A DNA stretch of 64,000 nucleotides from Lineus longissimus (lineage: Eukaryota > Nemertea > Pilidiophora > Heteronemertea > Lineidae): positions 10,542,001 to 10,606,000 of the forward strand of contig NC_088316.1 of NCBI RefSeq assembly GCF_910592395.1. The letters run 5' to 3'. A model generated the notes under the pieces. The model searched no databases. It was not told where the DNA came from and saw only the letters and a list, made by a program, of their open reading frames with translations. Shown piece by piece: positions 35,881 through 47,993 of the stretch. Each line of letters begins with the position of its first letter. Position 1 is the first letter of the stretch. Both the position numbers and the translations under genes were made by a program.

Positions 35881-35937
35881 CCTCGCCCGGATAATAATAA
35901 TTCCCATGACCTAAAGTCTAAAGAGGGTTTTTTTTAG

Positions 35938-36224
35938 ATTGCCCATTTTCCAAAAGTCCTTGGATGCATTGATGGCACCAATGTGCGAATAATAATGCCA
36001 AGTGCCCCAGAGAATGCGGATCTCCAGCTACTCCCCCTGCCACCACCAAGAGGTGAACAGCTTGCGGAGATGAATGCCACAGCAAATGATGCAGAACCAG
36101 TAGAGGAAGAAGCAGGCAGGGCAGGACATGCAGCTGAACCAGTACTGAACTATGTGGCTTCTTTCGTGAACAGGAAAGGTTACCATTCATTGAATGAATG
36201 TACAAGCTGTTTGTGACTTTGAAG
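35938..36224 (+). pseudogene. H2 Harbinger transposase, middle part
   Basis: After a polypyrimidine-AG, the frame resumes with FPKVLGCIDGTNVRI (first catalytic Asp) and continues through an Ala/Glu-rich linker to NRKGYHSLN. A 4 bp duplication then shifts the frame, and VQAVCDFE in the next frame ends at a donor GTAACT. The downstream exon with the remaining catalytic residues is not found before the 1.1 kb repeats. It belongs with 20267-20676, from which it has been separated by about 15 kb of insertions. Confidence 0.75.
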
Positions 36225-36405
36225 GTAACTAGAACTTACTCTGTGTTAGGCATCCAAGATCTCCATTATGATGTGCATTTTAATCAAAGAAAAACAATAT
36301 TTTCTCTGCAATAAGTCTTGAATTGGAGATGACAATTCGTGACAGTTGAATTTCCTGGAAACAGCCTCACTTTCATAACTGGGTCATCAGGTCATAGTGG
36401 GTCAT
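36225..36405. other. remnant intron sequence of H2
   Basis: No gene. The sequence lies between the H2 transposase donor and the first 1.1 kb repeat. Confidence 0.4.
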
Positions 36406-37483
36406 AAGACCCCCTTTAGGAGGGGCTCTTAAGATACACGTGTGTGCGGGAGTATATAATGTAAATGAATGATGAGAAATAAAGAGAGATTGTATATCCT
36501 ACAAACAATTTTTTTTGGTATTTTTCTGAATTAACTCCGTTGAGTTTACCGATTTCTCCGCGATCTTCCGGTGGTGGTTGCTATCCCATTGGTTGAAATT
36601 AATTTAAATTAATTTAAATCTTCATGGGAATTCGCTACATCATATGCCTAAGAAATTGGCCAATTATATTAATATTTTTATCAGAGAAATATCCGTCCTA
36701 AATAATGACAGAAAAGGGTGGTTTATTTCAATTTTGTGTCGACATGATCGAGGTCACGTGACATAAAAACAAAACAATCGCACACACCCGTCCAAAAAAG
36801 GCACTTTAAGAAAAACAAATACGTTTTTCCAGCTTAAAACCACACTGACGACTAAGTTATATTGGTCTACTGCCCAAATCTGAAGTATCAAATTGAATCA
36901 CAAACTAGAACTAGCTCTATTTAGCTATAGTTGCGTGAAAAATTCGGGTGAGCGACATTCTGTACCCTAGCGGCCAATAATTAAACTACTTTCAGCCGTC
37001 TGCTCCGGTCTCGTTAGGGAGTTTTTCCCAAATGTACGCGATGATGACGTGCCCCATAAACAGGACGTAACATCTATTTTAAAATGCGTTTCGAAAGTGA
37101 ATGCATGAGGACAACCCATTTGTGTCGTATATCACTGGAAACGCCCGATTCCCGTGAATAAGGTCAATCACAATGTATTAGGCTACATTACCAAAACAAA
37201 AATGTGTCGGAAGGAACTATATGGATGGTCCCATCGCACCCCCCCCCTCCAGCAGTATGACACAGAAGGGCTAGTTGACTGTCCACCGGGGGGGTTTGGG
37301 GGGAGCTTCCCCCCAACGCACTGGTAAAAACCTATGTCGACGGAGGGGGGTTTGGGGGGTGTCCCCCCATTGTAACAGCTGTAGTTGTTAGAGCTTGCAC
37401 TTAACATATGCTCGTAGGGGGGTTCGGGGGAGCTCCCCCGACCTAAAGGGGGGCTCACTAAGTTCTTGACTTTACATATTAAG
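36406..37483 (+). repeat. 1.1 kb repeat, copy A
   Basis: It opens with AAGACCCCCTTTAGGAGGGG and ends with CTAAAGGGGGGCTCAC...CATATTAAG. It has GC-rich palindromes near its 3' end, including TTGGGGGGAGCTTCCCCCCA and TCGGGGGAGCTCCCCCGA. Copy B follows directly in the same orientation, nearly identical. Confidence 0.9.
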
Positions 37484-38565
37484 CCCCCCTTTAGGAGGGG
37501 CTCTTAAGATACACGTGTGTGCGGGAGTAGATAATGTAAATGAATGATGAGAAATAAAGAGAGTAACTATTGATTGTATATCCTACAAACAATTTTTTTT
37601 GGTATTTTTCTGAATTAACTCCGTTGAGTTTACCGATTTCTCCGCGATCTTCCGGTGGTGGTTGCTATCCCATTGCTTGAAATTAATTTAAATTAATTTA
37701 AATCTTCATGGGAATTCGCTACATCATATGCCTAAGAAATTGGCCAATTATATTAATATTTTTATCAGAGAAATATCCGTCCTAAATAATGACAGAAAAG
37801 GGTGGTTTATTTCAATTTTGTGTCGACATGATCGAGGTCACGTGACATAAAAACAAAACAATCGCACACACCCGTCCAAAAAAGGCACTTTAAGAAAAAC
37901 AAATACGTTTTTCCAGCTTAAAACCACACTGACGACTAAGTTATATTGGTCTACTGCCCAAATCTGAAGTATCAAATTGAATCACAAACTAGAACTAGCT
38001 CTATTTAGCTATAGTTGCGTGAAAAATTCGGGTGAGCGACGTACATTCTGTACCCTAGCGGCCAATAATTAAACTACTTTCAGCCGTCTGCTCCGGTCTC
38101 GTTAGGGAGTTTTTCCCAAATGTACGCGATGATGACGTGCCCCATTAACAGGACGTAACATCTATTTTAAAATGCGTTTCGAAAGTGAATGCATGAGGAC
38201 AACCCATTTGTGTCGTATATCACTGGAAACGCCCGATTCCCGTGAATAAGGTCAATCACAATGTATTACATTACCAAAACAAAAATGTGTCGGAAGGAAC
38301 TATATGGATGGTCCCATCGCACCCCCCCTCCAGCAGTATGACACAGAAGGGCTAGTTGACTGTCCACCGGGGGGGGTTTGGGGGGAGCTTCCCCCCAACG
38401 CACTGGTAAAAACCTATGTCGACGGAGGGGGGTTTGGGGGGTGTCCCCCCATTGTAACAGGTGTAGTTGTTAGAGCTTGCACTTAACATATGCTCGTAGG
38501 GGGGTTCGGGGGAGCTCCCCCGACCTAAAGGGGGGCTCACTAAGTTCTTGACTTTACATATTAAG
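37481..38565 (+). repeat. 1.1 kb repeat, copy B
   Basis: Tandem direct copy of A with few differences (for example a short insertion TAACTATTGA near its start). Confidence 0.9.
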
Positions 38566-38733
38566 ACACTATGACGGCATTCCATGTGCTGAGACACCAG
38601 ATACCAGTCTAATCCATTACAACACGGCTACTATCGAAATTCTGCAACTGCAACAACAATTGGTTGAGGAGAAACGTCAGTAAACTGGGATTTGATGGCT
38701 GTGTAACACCCAAATCACCCCGCTGAAAATTGT
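38566..38733 (+). pseudogene. spacer carrying the tail of a Myb/SANT ORF1-like gene
   Basis: Between copies B and C the plus strand reads YDGIPCAETPDTSLIHYN, then a Leu/Gln coiled coil (EILQLQQQLVEEKRQ) and TAA at 38688-38690. This resembles the C-terminal coil of Harbinger ORF1 proteins. The H2 ORF1 itself lies on the minus strand at 40320-40665, so this tail is in the wrong orientation for it. Confidence 0.4.
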
Positions 38734-39798
38734 AATATGTAAAGTCAAGAACTTAGTGAGCCCCCCTTTAGGTCGGGGGAGCTCCCCCGAACCCCCCTAC
38801 GAGCATATGTTAAGTGCAAGCTCTAACAACTACAGCTGTTACAATGGGGGGACACCCCCCAAACCCCCTCCGTCGACATAGGTTTTTACCAGTGCGTTGG
38901 GGGGAAGCTCCCCCCAAACCCCCCCGGTGGACAGTCAACTAGCCCTTCTGTGTCATACTGCTGGAGGGGGGGGGGTGCGATGGGACCATCCATATAGTTC
39001 CTTCCGACACATTTTTGTTTTGGTAATGTAATACATTGTGATTGACCTTATTCACGGGAATCGGGCGTTTCCAGTGATATACGACACAAATGGGTTGTCC
39101 TCATGCATTCACTTTCGAAACGCATTTTAAAATAGATGTTACGTCCTGTTAATGGGGCACGTCATCATCGCGTACATTTGGGAAAAACTCCCTAACGAGA
39201 CCGGAGCAGACGGCTGAAAGTAGTTTAATTATTGGCCGCTAGGGTACAGAATGTACGTCGCTCACCCGAATTTTTCACGCAACTATAGCTAAATAGAGCT
39301 AGTTCTAGTTTGTGATTCAATTTGATACTTCAGATTTGGGCAGTAGACCAATATAACTTAGTCGTCAGTGTGGTTTTAAGCTGGAAAAACGTATTTGTTT
39401 TTCTTAAAGTGCCTTTTTTGGACGGGTGTGTGCGATTGTTTTGTTTTTATGTCACGTGACCTCGATCATGTCGACACAAAATTGAAATAAACCACCCTTT
39501 TCTGTCATTATTTAGGACGGATATTTCTCTGATAAAAATATTAATATAATTGGCCAATTTCTTAGGCATATGATGTGGCGAATTCCCATGAAGATTTAAA
39601 TTAATTTCAACCAATGGGATAGCAACCACCACCGGAAGATCGCGGAGAAATCGGTAAACTCAACGGAGTTAATTCAGAAAAATACCAAAAAAAATTGTTT
39701 GTTGGATATACAATATTTACTCTCTTTATTTCACTTCATTTACATTATATACTCCCGCACACACGTGTATCTTAAGAGCCCCTCCTAAAGGGGGTCTT
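38734..39798 (-). repeat. 1.1 kb repeat, copy C (inverted)
   Basis: Near-identical inverted copy of A and B, ending CCTCCTAAAGGGGGTCTT. B and C form a giant inverted repeat with a 168 bp loop. Confidence 0.9.
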
Positions 39799-40319
39799 AA
39801 AATACAAAGTCACCAAGGAGATTTTTTCCAATTTTATTTTCTCTACATGGAATTAAAATGCTATTTAAGCCATCTAATGCAACATTAAGTTCATATTTAC
39901 ATAGGAAATTGTTCCGGACGCGCACTTTCTCTTCCGGACGCGCTCCGGACGCACAAATTGTTCCGGACGCGCATTAGGTAGACCGGTGTAAACTGCTGAT
40001 GAATTTGCTGATGAAAATGCTGATGGCTACTCTAAGTTTGGTGGCTTGACATTTCTTTCTTTTTTAATATTTTGCAATCAAATTCTAGTGTATTCTACTT
40101 TATAACCATTCAATGAGGTGGTAAGTAGGAAAAGAGAAAAAAATATATATGAAAGGGTGTTTTTGATCAAAGAGTGGACGGCATTTTTTTAAGTTTACGA
40201 GGTGCGCCGATCGGCTTTTAGATTCTTCTTTTTTAGGTCGCAATACTCGCAGATTATCATTAATATCAACATATTTGTTCCAAATTTGATTTCTAATAAG
40301 TCAAAGTTATCAGCTCTAG
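39799..40319. other. non-coding, short GC repeats
   Basis: It contains a cluster of TTCCGGACGCGC(A/T) repeats at 39911-39976. Otherwise nothing recognisable. Confidence 0.4.
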
Positions 40320-40665
40320 AACAGGATCAATGAAGAGCCGTCCTCCCCCTCTGGTTCCGGACTGGTGCCTCATCTGAGTAGGCCTTCCTCGCATCGCTGT
40401 GCATTGTGTTCCATTTTTCACGACATGCTTTGGGGCTGCTTGCACAAACACCCATTGCAGATGGTAGCTGCAATCTTGACCCACTTTGCATCTTTAATCC
40501 TCTTTGTTACGTCCTGGCGCGAAGCAGGCCAATCTCACCTAGCACCAAGTCAGCCAATACGGTTTTCTCTTGAGTGGAAAAGTTCGGTCCCCTTGTCTTT
40601 CGGTCTTTTTTGATGTTTTGCAATTGCACTTGAGCAAGAATTTCTGCTGGACTGATGGAAGCCAT
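40320..40665 (-). pseudogene. H2 ORF1: Myb/SANT-like protein, frameshifted
   Basis: Starting at the ATG at 40665 the minus strand encodes MASISPAEILAQVQLQ, then a SANT-like region starting NFSTQEKTVLADLVL. A one-base shift near 40517 moves the continuation (DVTKRIKDAKWVKIAATICNG) to another frame, and another near 40445 is needed to read ACREKWNTMHSDARKAY. It lies just inside the H2 right TIR and faces the transposase at the left end, the same convergent layout as H1. Two indels make it a pseudogene. Confidence 0.7.
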
Positions 40666-40956
40666 CTTGGATTTGCAGTGATCCCAATGAATTGTGGGTG
40701 ATTACCATTACCTATACCTACCATGGCAACTAACATCAGTGAACCAAGATGCAATATTTGCTAACGTTAGCGTTAGTTTACCCTAACATTGTTTTGAACA
40801 ACCCAAATTTAACGCCAAGTTAGCTAACGCAAAGTTAAGGAATTTAACGCTGATATTTAACTTAACATCAATGAAATTTAACTTCTTTTGAACAACCGGG
40901 CCCTGATCGAGAGCATTGAACATACATACAAATGTTCCTAGACAAATTCATTTTAC

Positions 40957-40986
40957 ATCATCATCATCATCATCATCATCATCAAT
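40957..40986. repeat. (ATC)n microsatellite
   Basis: About ten uninterrupted CAT/ATC units directly downstream of H2. Confidence 0.9.
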
Positions 40987-41179
40987 AGCGGCTTCGTGGC
41001 CCTCCTGTCCTGGGTTTTTGCCTCCTGTAGTGTTAGTCGTCTAAGTATCCATGTGTTATTTTGATCAAGATAATCATGTCGCCCCTCGGTCTCCTATGAC
41101 GAAGACTCGGCAACTTGAGGCGTCTTTTAATCGTTCTTTATACGGCAAGTTTTTTAGGTTTCTAACAAGCTTCGTTGCC

Positions 41180-41560
41180 CTACGGTACGCTGGACCTTCT
41201 CTACTAGTTTATCTATACAGCCTTTCTTCACCGGGCTCCATACTTCCTGTCCTAGTGTCCATACTCCAGATGAGTTCTTACAAGCGCTTTATATAGGAGG
41301 GTGAAAATACTTCATCTTCATGTAGCTGAACGTCCTTTTCAATCATAGTTCCAAGTGCTGCGTTTGCAGTCTTTACGATTTTATCAATGTGTTGTTCAAA
41401 TGACAGATTCGAGTCTACAAGTATTCCTAGGTTCTTCTCCATCTCGACCGATTCTAGGTAATGTGGTGAGCCATCCGGGTTCCTTAAGTGATACTGACTT
41501 TGTATAGGCCTGTTACCCAATCGTCTTGTCCAGATTATAAATCCAGAGCAAATATTCCCG
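41180..41560 (-). pseudogene. LINE ORF2 fragment (minus strand)
   Basis: The minus strand reads MGNRPIQSQYHL, VEMEKNLGILVDSNLSFEQH and IVKTANAALG, the region after the RT palm of RTE/L2-like LINEs. It then continues as YKALVRTHLEYG in a second frame, and the following blocks need further frameshifts. It is a degraded fragment with no RT core. Confidence 0.7.
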
Positions 41561-42690
41561 ATACCATGGGCATGGGGAAAATATAGAGACTACGCCCAAA
41601 TGTCCTTCAAAGGAAATGCCGGCCGTCATACGAATTACAAATACAATGCATAGGCTATACACAGGGCAAACTTGCATTCGAAAAGTCGTCCGTAGACGCT
41701 CTTGAAAAGTGTGGACTTTATAAATTCTATTATGGACAAATATTCAATCATTAAGTAAAGGGGGAAAAAGGGAATTCTTTGCTATTTCTATACCTGGATG
41801 TGCTTTGACCCAGTCATTATCGTAGTTAAAGCGGAAAATCGGCTCAACTTGTGCACTCGTGATTGAAGGAAACGGAAACGTGTCAACTGACGAACGTAAA
41901 ACAACAATGACGGACGTCAACACAGCACGACCGTCGCAATGACGGAAAAAAGAAAAAACGTTACGTAATCTGAGCGGTGACGAGTGATGTCAGAGCCCAG
42001 ATTACGTAACTGCGGGTGACGTAACCGCGGGAACATTCTCGTTGATTGAACGGTACAACAATCCGGTAAGCGCGCGTAAATATTTACAACATGAGGGTGC
42101 ATAATTATGTTGGCCAAAAACCCCTTAAAGGTCCTTTTTTAAATTCAAAAACTATTATTTCCAGGAGTGTGAAAAAATCAGGTGCATTAGCAGAAACCTC
42201 ACCAAAAATATATATATTTATAAACAAATCGGAGGGGGGGGGGGTGCACTTTCGTATGATCATTCCTGTTATAACTTGTTTCCTGTGTAGGCCTATATCG
42301 TAAATGAGTCGTTTGTTTGTTTGTTTGTGACGTCAGAGGAGTAATGACGCTGGCTTCTAATAATTGTTTGGCAGGGATCACCACTTCTGATGAGTTACAT
42401 ATATATATGAACAATGTAAATGCATGAAAATAATAATAACAATTTGATATCTGTACACGACTTATCTGCACTGAGTAAAAAAGATGACTCAATATTGATA
42501 TCAGATTTTATGTTTAAGTTTATTGCTTTTCACGCATTAGTCGTACAAGTTTTGAAATCACTCTAAATAAAGCCAAGACCCTAAGTTATTAGTGCAGATG
42601 ATTGTTTTCTTCAAATGTTCGAAAAAAAGGTATGTACATATTTAATTACAATTACTAATGATAACGTTCAAGTATTACGTAATGATTTAT
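41561..42690. other. non-coding stretch
   Basis: No gene seen. It contains a TTTG microsatellite near 42310. Confidence 0.4.
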
Positions 42691-42950
42691 CATAAATAAT
42701 GTTCAAAATCAATAGTATACAGTTTTCCTATTCATGTGCATGTAATATACGTCATATCACAAAATATATACTTATAAAGTTCAAAATCAATAGTTACAGT
42801 TTTCCTATTCATGTGCATGTAACATACGTCATATCACAAAATATATACTTATAAAGTTCAGAATCAATAGTATACAGTTTTCTTATTCATGTGCATGTAA
42901 TATACGTCATGTCACAAAATGTATACCTATAAAATTCAAAATCAAAGATC
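42690..42950. repeat. three tandem copies of a ~77 bp unit
   Basis: Each unit reads approximately TTCAAAATCAATAGT...ACAGTTTTCCTATTCATG...ATACGTCATATCACAAAATA. Units start near 42700, 42779 and 42857. Confidence 0.85.
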
Positions 42951-43307
42951 AGCTGTTTTTTCGTTATCCCTCGGCCTCCGTCCCAGATACATTTTATTTT
43001 TAAGCGTTTCTCTCATTGAGAAAGCAGACAGCAGCTGACCATCCTTGCTGAAAAACGAACAAGAAGTCCATTTAATAAAAAGTTGGCATCTATCAGATCA
43101 CATTTACGTACAATGGCTGTACAGCACTGAATGTACAGTATATGTATGTTAGGACAGAGACCGTTCTTCCATTGGTTCAGCAATGTTGTATACATCAAGA
43201 ATTGTAGCATTGATGACAGAACTGTGTACACAGTGCAATTTCATCAACGCAGTGGCGAACAGTAATTTATTTCACGCTGCATGTTTGTACGCGTAAAGTC
43301 AGCTTGT

Positions 43308-44798
43308 ACACTCCAAAAATTAAATGGTGAAAACTAACTATTAATAGTTAAATGGTAACTACTTTGGGGCTTAGTATTGCACCGACTAATAAGTGGTTAG
43401 TTTAACTATTTCAAAATAGTTAATAAAATAACTACCATAAGTAGTTGATTTTTAACCATTTTATAGTTTCAATTTTAACCATTTTGATAGTGATCCTTAC
43501 TACTTTGTCCATCCAGATTAACTATTATGTACTTGTGGCTCCCTTTTTGGCGGATGGGCTAGTTAGGGTCATTATGAGGAAATCCGGGCTGTAACTGCTA
43601 CTGTTTCTCTCAAGCCGACACCTGTTCATCGACTTGAGATCGGCAGCAAGGAGGCCAGGATTTCCTCATTATGAGGGGTCCAAAATAACCAGTATTTTGG
43701 ACAGTGTCAGAACAATGAGTGATAGACCTAATGTCCAAAGAGCCTTTTGAAAGTGCATTTGCTACATATTGCCAGGGTCATAGATCCCATCATTGGGTTG
43801 TATTTCTTAAAGGAGATAGCGTCCTACAACTATAATTCTCAAAGAGATCAAGACTTATTGTACGGCGTTATCCTCTTTAAGCTAGGGTACACAACCATGT
43901 TGTCACTAAAAGAATTACCTTTTAATGAAGAACAAACACTGAACGCATTTAGTCTGATTACATCTACATGTATTTACAACAGAAATTTATCATTAACTAT
44001 AGTTTTCAACTCATTACATTCAAATTTGTGACTGGCATGTAAAGTAGAAATCTATCAATGACAATTAAGTTAACAATTCATTTCACATTCATTCAATTTG
44101 AAAGCAGTAAAACGTTTTCAGAACAATAACCCCTTGATACATTGCCCCCTATACAGTAATCCCAAGATATCCGCACACTATAAATGGCCAGACCTTTGCA
44201 AATATCATAGGATCTTCCTCTTTATACTCTAGCAGATTTAGTCTGATTAACATCTACATGTATTTACAACAGAAATTTATCATTAACTATAGTTTTCAAT
44301 TCATACATTCAAATTGAATGCAGATTTAGTCTGATTAACATCTACATGTATTTACAACAGAAATTCATAATTAACTATAGTTTTCAAATGACATTCAAAT
44401 TGCATCTAAAGTAGAAATCTTTCAATGACAATAAAAGTTAACAGTCCATTACTATCAATATGAAAACAGTAAAATGGTTTCAGGAAAAAAAACCCTAGAT
44501 ACAGCTCTGGAAAGAATTATTACAGAGAGAGTGAGAATAATGAGCTATAGGCTAGAAAGACAGGTGGTATAATAATTATTTCTAGAGCTGTACATTGCCC
44601 CTTGACAGTAATCCCAAGATACATGTATCCTCACACTATAAATGCCCAGACCTTGGCAAATATCAAAGGATCTTCCTCTTTATAGTCTAGCAGATTTAGT
44701 CGGATTAACATCTACATGTATTTACAACAGAAATTCATCAGAGATCACCAAAGTCGTCAATGAATTGCCACACAATAATGCAGTCCAGTAGGATATTC
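43308..44798 (+). repeat. left terminal inverted repeat arm
   Basis: Pairs with 47994-49397. It is full of TAGTTA/AACTA and TTAACCATTT motifs in the outer 250 bp and of 70-90 bp internal repeats further in. Confidence 0.85.
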
Positions 44799-45264
44799 CA
44801 AAAATTATGTATTTGTTATAATACAATCAAAAATCTGTATGCAATATTCAAGGTCGCCATGCTCAAATCGCAAAAACTACATGTAGGCAATAACTCTATA
44901 CCTGCTTGATACTGTATGAACGATGACATTGCCTCAGTCACGGATGGTCTATGACCTTTCGTTGGCCTGGGGGGGGGGGGGGGGCAGCATGATCGGTAGA
45001 AGTTGCATTGCAACTACACTCTGTTCCCCTGGAAAATAACCATTATAATGTATTTTGGAAATGATACTCGGTTAGCAGTACTGGTTCCATTCATTCATCC
45101 GCAGGTGGATAAATAATGTTTTTAATCCTCCTGTCACATTCTGTGAACAAACGAAACAAGTTAAAGGTAGGTCCATACTTGACGATTACCACACAAAGAA
45201 TCACTTTTCAAAGCAATTCCACACTTTTCGAGTATGATTTTCTATAATCAAATCAGATCCTTAC

Positions 45265-45407
45265 CCCAAGACTACTATCATGACTATTACATAGTAGTAG
45301 ATTGCGGTTCTTCCTTGTAAACTTCATTCTGGTACCAATTTTTGGAATCAGCTCCTTTATTGTTCCATCGTCCAACATACAAAATGCCTCCTCATCAATG
45401 CCTTCAT
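45265..45407 (-). CDS. SAM-domain protein, exon 2
   Basis: Flanked by a minus-strand CAG acceptor and a GTAAGG donor, this exon encodes DEGIDEEAFCMLDDGTIKEL, then IPKIGTRMKF. These are helices 2-5 of a SAM domain, a small helical domain that polymerises or pairs proteins. It joins in phase 1 to the exon at 47510-47570. Further exons would lie at lower coordinates but were not identified. The exon sits inside the 43308-49397 transposon, so the gene is probably element-borne rather than host, though capture of a host gene is possible. SAM domains occur N-terminally in some invertebrate transposon proteins. Confidence 0.65.
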
Positions 45408-45963
45408 CTGAAAATAGATGTAGTCCTAAATGAAATGAAAATCATGCAAAAATGAAGGTTGCCATACTTTAAGCTGAATCTGGTGGTATTACGTATACTA
45501 AGTACTAGTAATTAATGACAACAGGCCAGCCAGTCAATACTGACATGCTTCCATAAAGTAATTCTTGGTTTGATCAGGATTCAATTCTACAAGAAAAAGA
45601 AAAAAAAAACCAACTCCCACAAAATGGACACAAAAAACGTTGTAGTCCAAAAGCACCACCCCTTCTCAGCGGCCTGCATGTAATGGAATGGTTTGCGGTT
45701 TTTGGAGTATTTTCAACATCCTGTGCAAATTTTATTGTAGCACTAGCACTAGCAGCCAATTTAGAATCAATAAAACAAATTTTGGAACAAAAAGATTCAT
45801 CAACCACAATCATTCATCAACCACTGCGGCGCACTATCGATAGCCTATGGTTGAAAAACCAGCACTTAATCTTGGTACACCCTGTTGTGAGACTTTTCAA
45901 TACTATCAATTACTTAATACTACCAATTATGACCCCCCCCCCTACTTTCGTCAAAATTATAGA

Positions 45964-45986
45964 ATTAACCCTAACCCTAACCCTAT
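45964..45986. repeat. short interstitial telomere-like repeat
   Basis: About three units of CCCTAA (TAACCCTAACCCTAACCCTA) within the SAM gene intron. This is too short to be an old telomere. Confidence 0.8.
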
Positions 45987-47509
45987 GCATTATAGAATTT
46001 CCATCTATCTAGGCCTACCACTCTTGTTAATGCAGGCAAGCATTGTGTTGCTGCCAGGTATCCATACCCGGAACCCTGTCAAAAGGAAAGGATCATGCGG
46101 AGACCCTACTGAGATCCGATATATCAATTCGATGATGTACCAGGTACTGTTGTTATTCAATGTAATCTACAAGAGTACTCAATTTCGACCCGGCCATTTC
46201 ATTCGATAATAACCAGTTAAAAATACAGAGTTGGTAGATAATCATAAAGACATTTAGTAGAGGACAGGAAGGAGCCAAGAAAGCATCCACAGAACGAACT
46301 TCTCTTTCCATTCCAAAGACATAAAATTAAATAAGCTACACTACTGAACACTGACTGGACCTGGTGGTCCTGGATGATCAAATGTCTCAGGCAAACTGCA
46401 CTGCAAAACTTACAACTATCAATAAGACTGCAGACAATTCAGACAATGACCCATCCAGTCCCAGACTGCCAGATCAAAACGTCCAGATTGAATGAACAGT
46501 CTCACGACGAGTGACCAGTCAGACCAGTAGGCCTTCTGGTCTCGGCAGTGGATTTCGACTGAATTCAGTGTGGACATTTCAAAGCCTTTAGGCCTATGGT
46601 GGCCAGGCTTCACCACTAACACTCAACAGGGCTATGGCCCTACATTGCATGTAGGGCCCTACATGTACATATGTACATGTATTGTAGCCTATACACTGTT
46701 GGTGGTGGGTCAGTGCATGCAAATCATGAATGAATGATCATCTGTTCTGAATGAAGCGTCTGTGTCCGAAGCATTTTTCAGCAAGACATTTCACGCAAGA
46801 TGCATGAATTTGACACTCTGCTATATAATGAGACAACAATTTCTGCTCGCAAGTATTTGGAAAAGGAACATTTGGCAGAATAAGGTCGAAATTGATCGCA
46901 TTTCAGATCAGTATAAAACGTCAAAGGTTCCGGCGATTCCGCCATCGATTTTTAACTCGATCCGAGTGCGCCCTCTCGGAAATACTTTACACTTGCGTCA
47001 ACTTTTTCGGCGGGAATATTCAAACTAACGAGTATCTCATTAAATGCATGTAATGCGCGAATGCTCTACTAATACTTCGGAACAAATTTTCAATAATGTT
47101 CACATAAAATTTAGCACTAAAATCGAATAAAACTGTTTGAAACTTGTTCTTAAATCGAGAGTGCGACACTTTTCTTCATGGCGCGCATCGGATTATCACA
47201 AGAGCGCTGACGGGCGCGCACTTTCTCGGGCCTTTTTTTGTCTTTAACTTATCACATCGCCTACAAACTTCTTCTTTTTCCAGTTTAGTGCATTCTTCAT
47301 TAATAGAGTAGCCAACAGGCCTATCGAACTGGTGATAAAAATGTTCTGTGCATGCGTTGTGAGAACTGAAGGAAAAAGAGAACTAAAAACAGGTTTCGAA
47401 TGGTGCGCGTTTTCTTTTTTGCCTTAGGCCTATAAAAAATTGTCAAAAAAATGTCTTTTGTGCTATCGGAAGCATGAAAAAAAGAATATCTACAAAAGCT
47501 ATATCTTAC

Positions 47510-47570
47510 CCTTGAACACTTTAACTAGTTCTCCCATCCCCCATGAGGCCAACGTTTCCTCGACGTCCAT
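47510..47570 (-). CDS. SAM-domain protein, exon 1
   Basis: ATG at 47570-47568, then VEETLASWGMGELVKVFK and a consensus GTAAGA donor. This is the first helix of a SAM domain (the LxxWGMGELVxxF pattern), and its phase fits exon 2 (45265-45407) exactly, giving continuous VFK-DEGIDEEAF. The 2.1 kb intron holds no recognised exon. The start codon lies 424 bp inside the right arm, and the intervening sequence contains terminal-like repeats that could act as promoter. Confidence 0.65.
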
Positions 47571-47654
47571 TTCAAAGATCAGCGAAAACGAAGTTTGGCT
47601 TTGAAGCGGGTTAAAAATGGCGGCGATCGACGCTGGACGTCTGCTGTCTGGGGG

Positions 47655-47885
47655 CGCATTCTGATTGGTCGAAGCTTACTACTTCAAGTGGTTAATTCAC
47701 AAAATCAGTGATTCTGATTGGTTGGCTGATTTTACTACTTGAAATGGTAAAAAAGTATTCATGCTGTTTGGATTTCAAGTAGTTACTCTAACTATGAAAA
47801 TAGTTATGTTAACTACTTATTGGTAAACGTATCGTTAACAACTTCAAATGGTAAATGATTTACTATTTAATTTTTGGTGATAGAA
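47655..47885. repeat. internal copy of the element's terminal motif
   Basis: TTACTACTTGAAATGGTAAA, AACTATGAAAATAGTTA and a final ACTATTTAATTTTTGGTGAT repeat the motifs of the outer tip (CCATTTAATTTTTGGAGTGT). This may mark the end of a second, nested or ancestral element. Confidence 0.55.
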
Positions 47886-47993
47886 CCTCTCCAACTCAGG
47901 CATTTCTTATCATTGAGGTGAACGCTTTAGAATATCCGACACTGCTGAAGGCCATTGAGGCCTGTTTTTTAGGCTTTGTAAGTTCCTGACTTA

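Larger units (their letters stand above)
22690..35892. mobile_element. Mutator-like (MULE) element with SWIM-PHD gene
   Basis: A perfect 20 bp inverted repeat, ACGGGTACGGCAGCCGTATC, lies at 22699-22718 and inverted at 35859-35878. Weaker inverted similarity extends about 90 bp inward (TATTCGTACG, TGCGCATG blocks). TAATAATTC occurs just outside both ends (22681-22689 and about 35894-35902), a plausible 9 bp MULE-type target duplication. The element carries the transposase-like gene 22803-29197 and contains the whole Harbinger element H1. The left neighbour is the TTAA element. Confidence 0.75.
20052..40902. mobile_element. PIF/Harbinger element H2, expanded by nested insertions
   Basis: The left end GGCCCGGTTTGTTCAAAAGA and right end TTCTTTTGAACAACCGGGCC are inverted copies, and CTG flanks both sides (20049-20051 and 40903-40905), the 3 bp target duplication expected of Harbinger transposition. 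Both subterminal regions are rich in AACGTTA(A/G)-type motifs. A transposase runs inward from the left end and a Myb/SANT gene inward from the right. Most of the 20.8 kb consists of later insertions: the TTAA element, the MULE with its own nest, and three 1.1 kb repeats. Confidence 0.85.

Noticed and set aside
45964-45986. Possible chromosome fusion point (telomere repeat)
   Set aside because: Only about three units occur, inside a transposon intron.
45574-46209. Short plus- and minus-strand frames in the centre of the 43-49 kb transposon
   Set aside because: They have no recognisable domain, and no splice sites connect them to the SAM exons.
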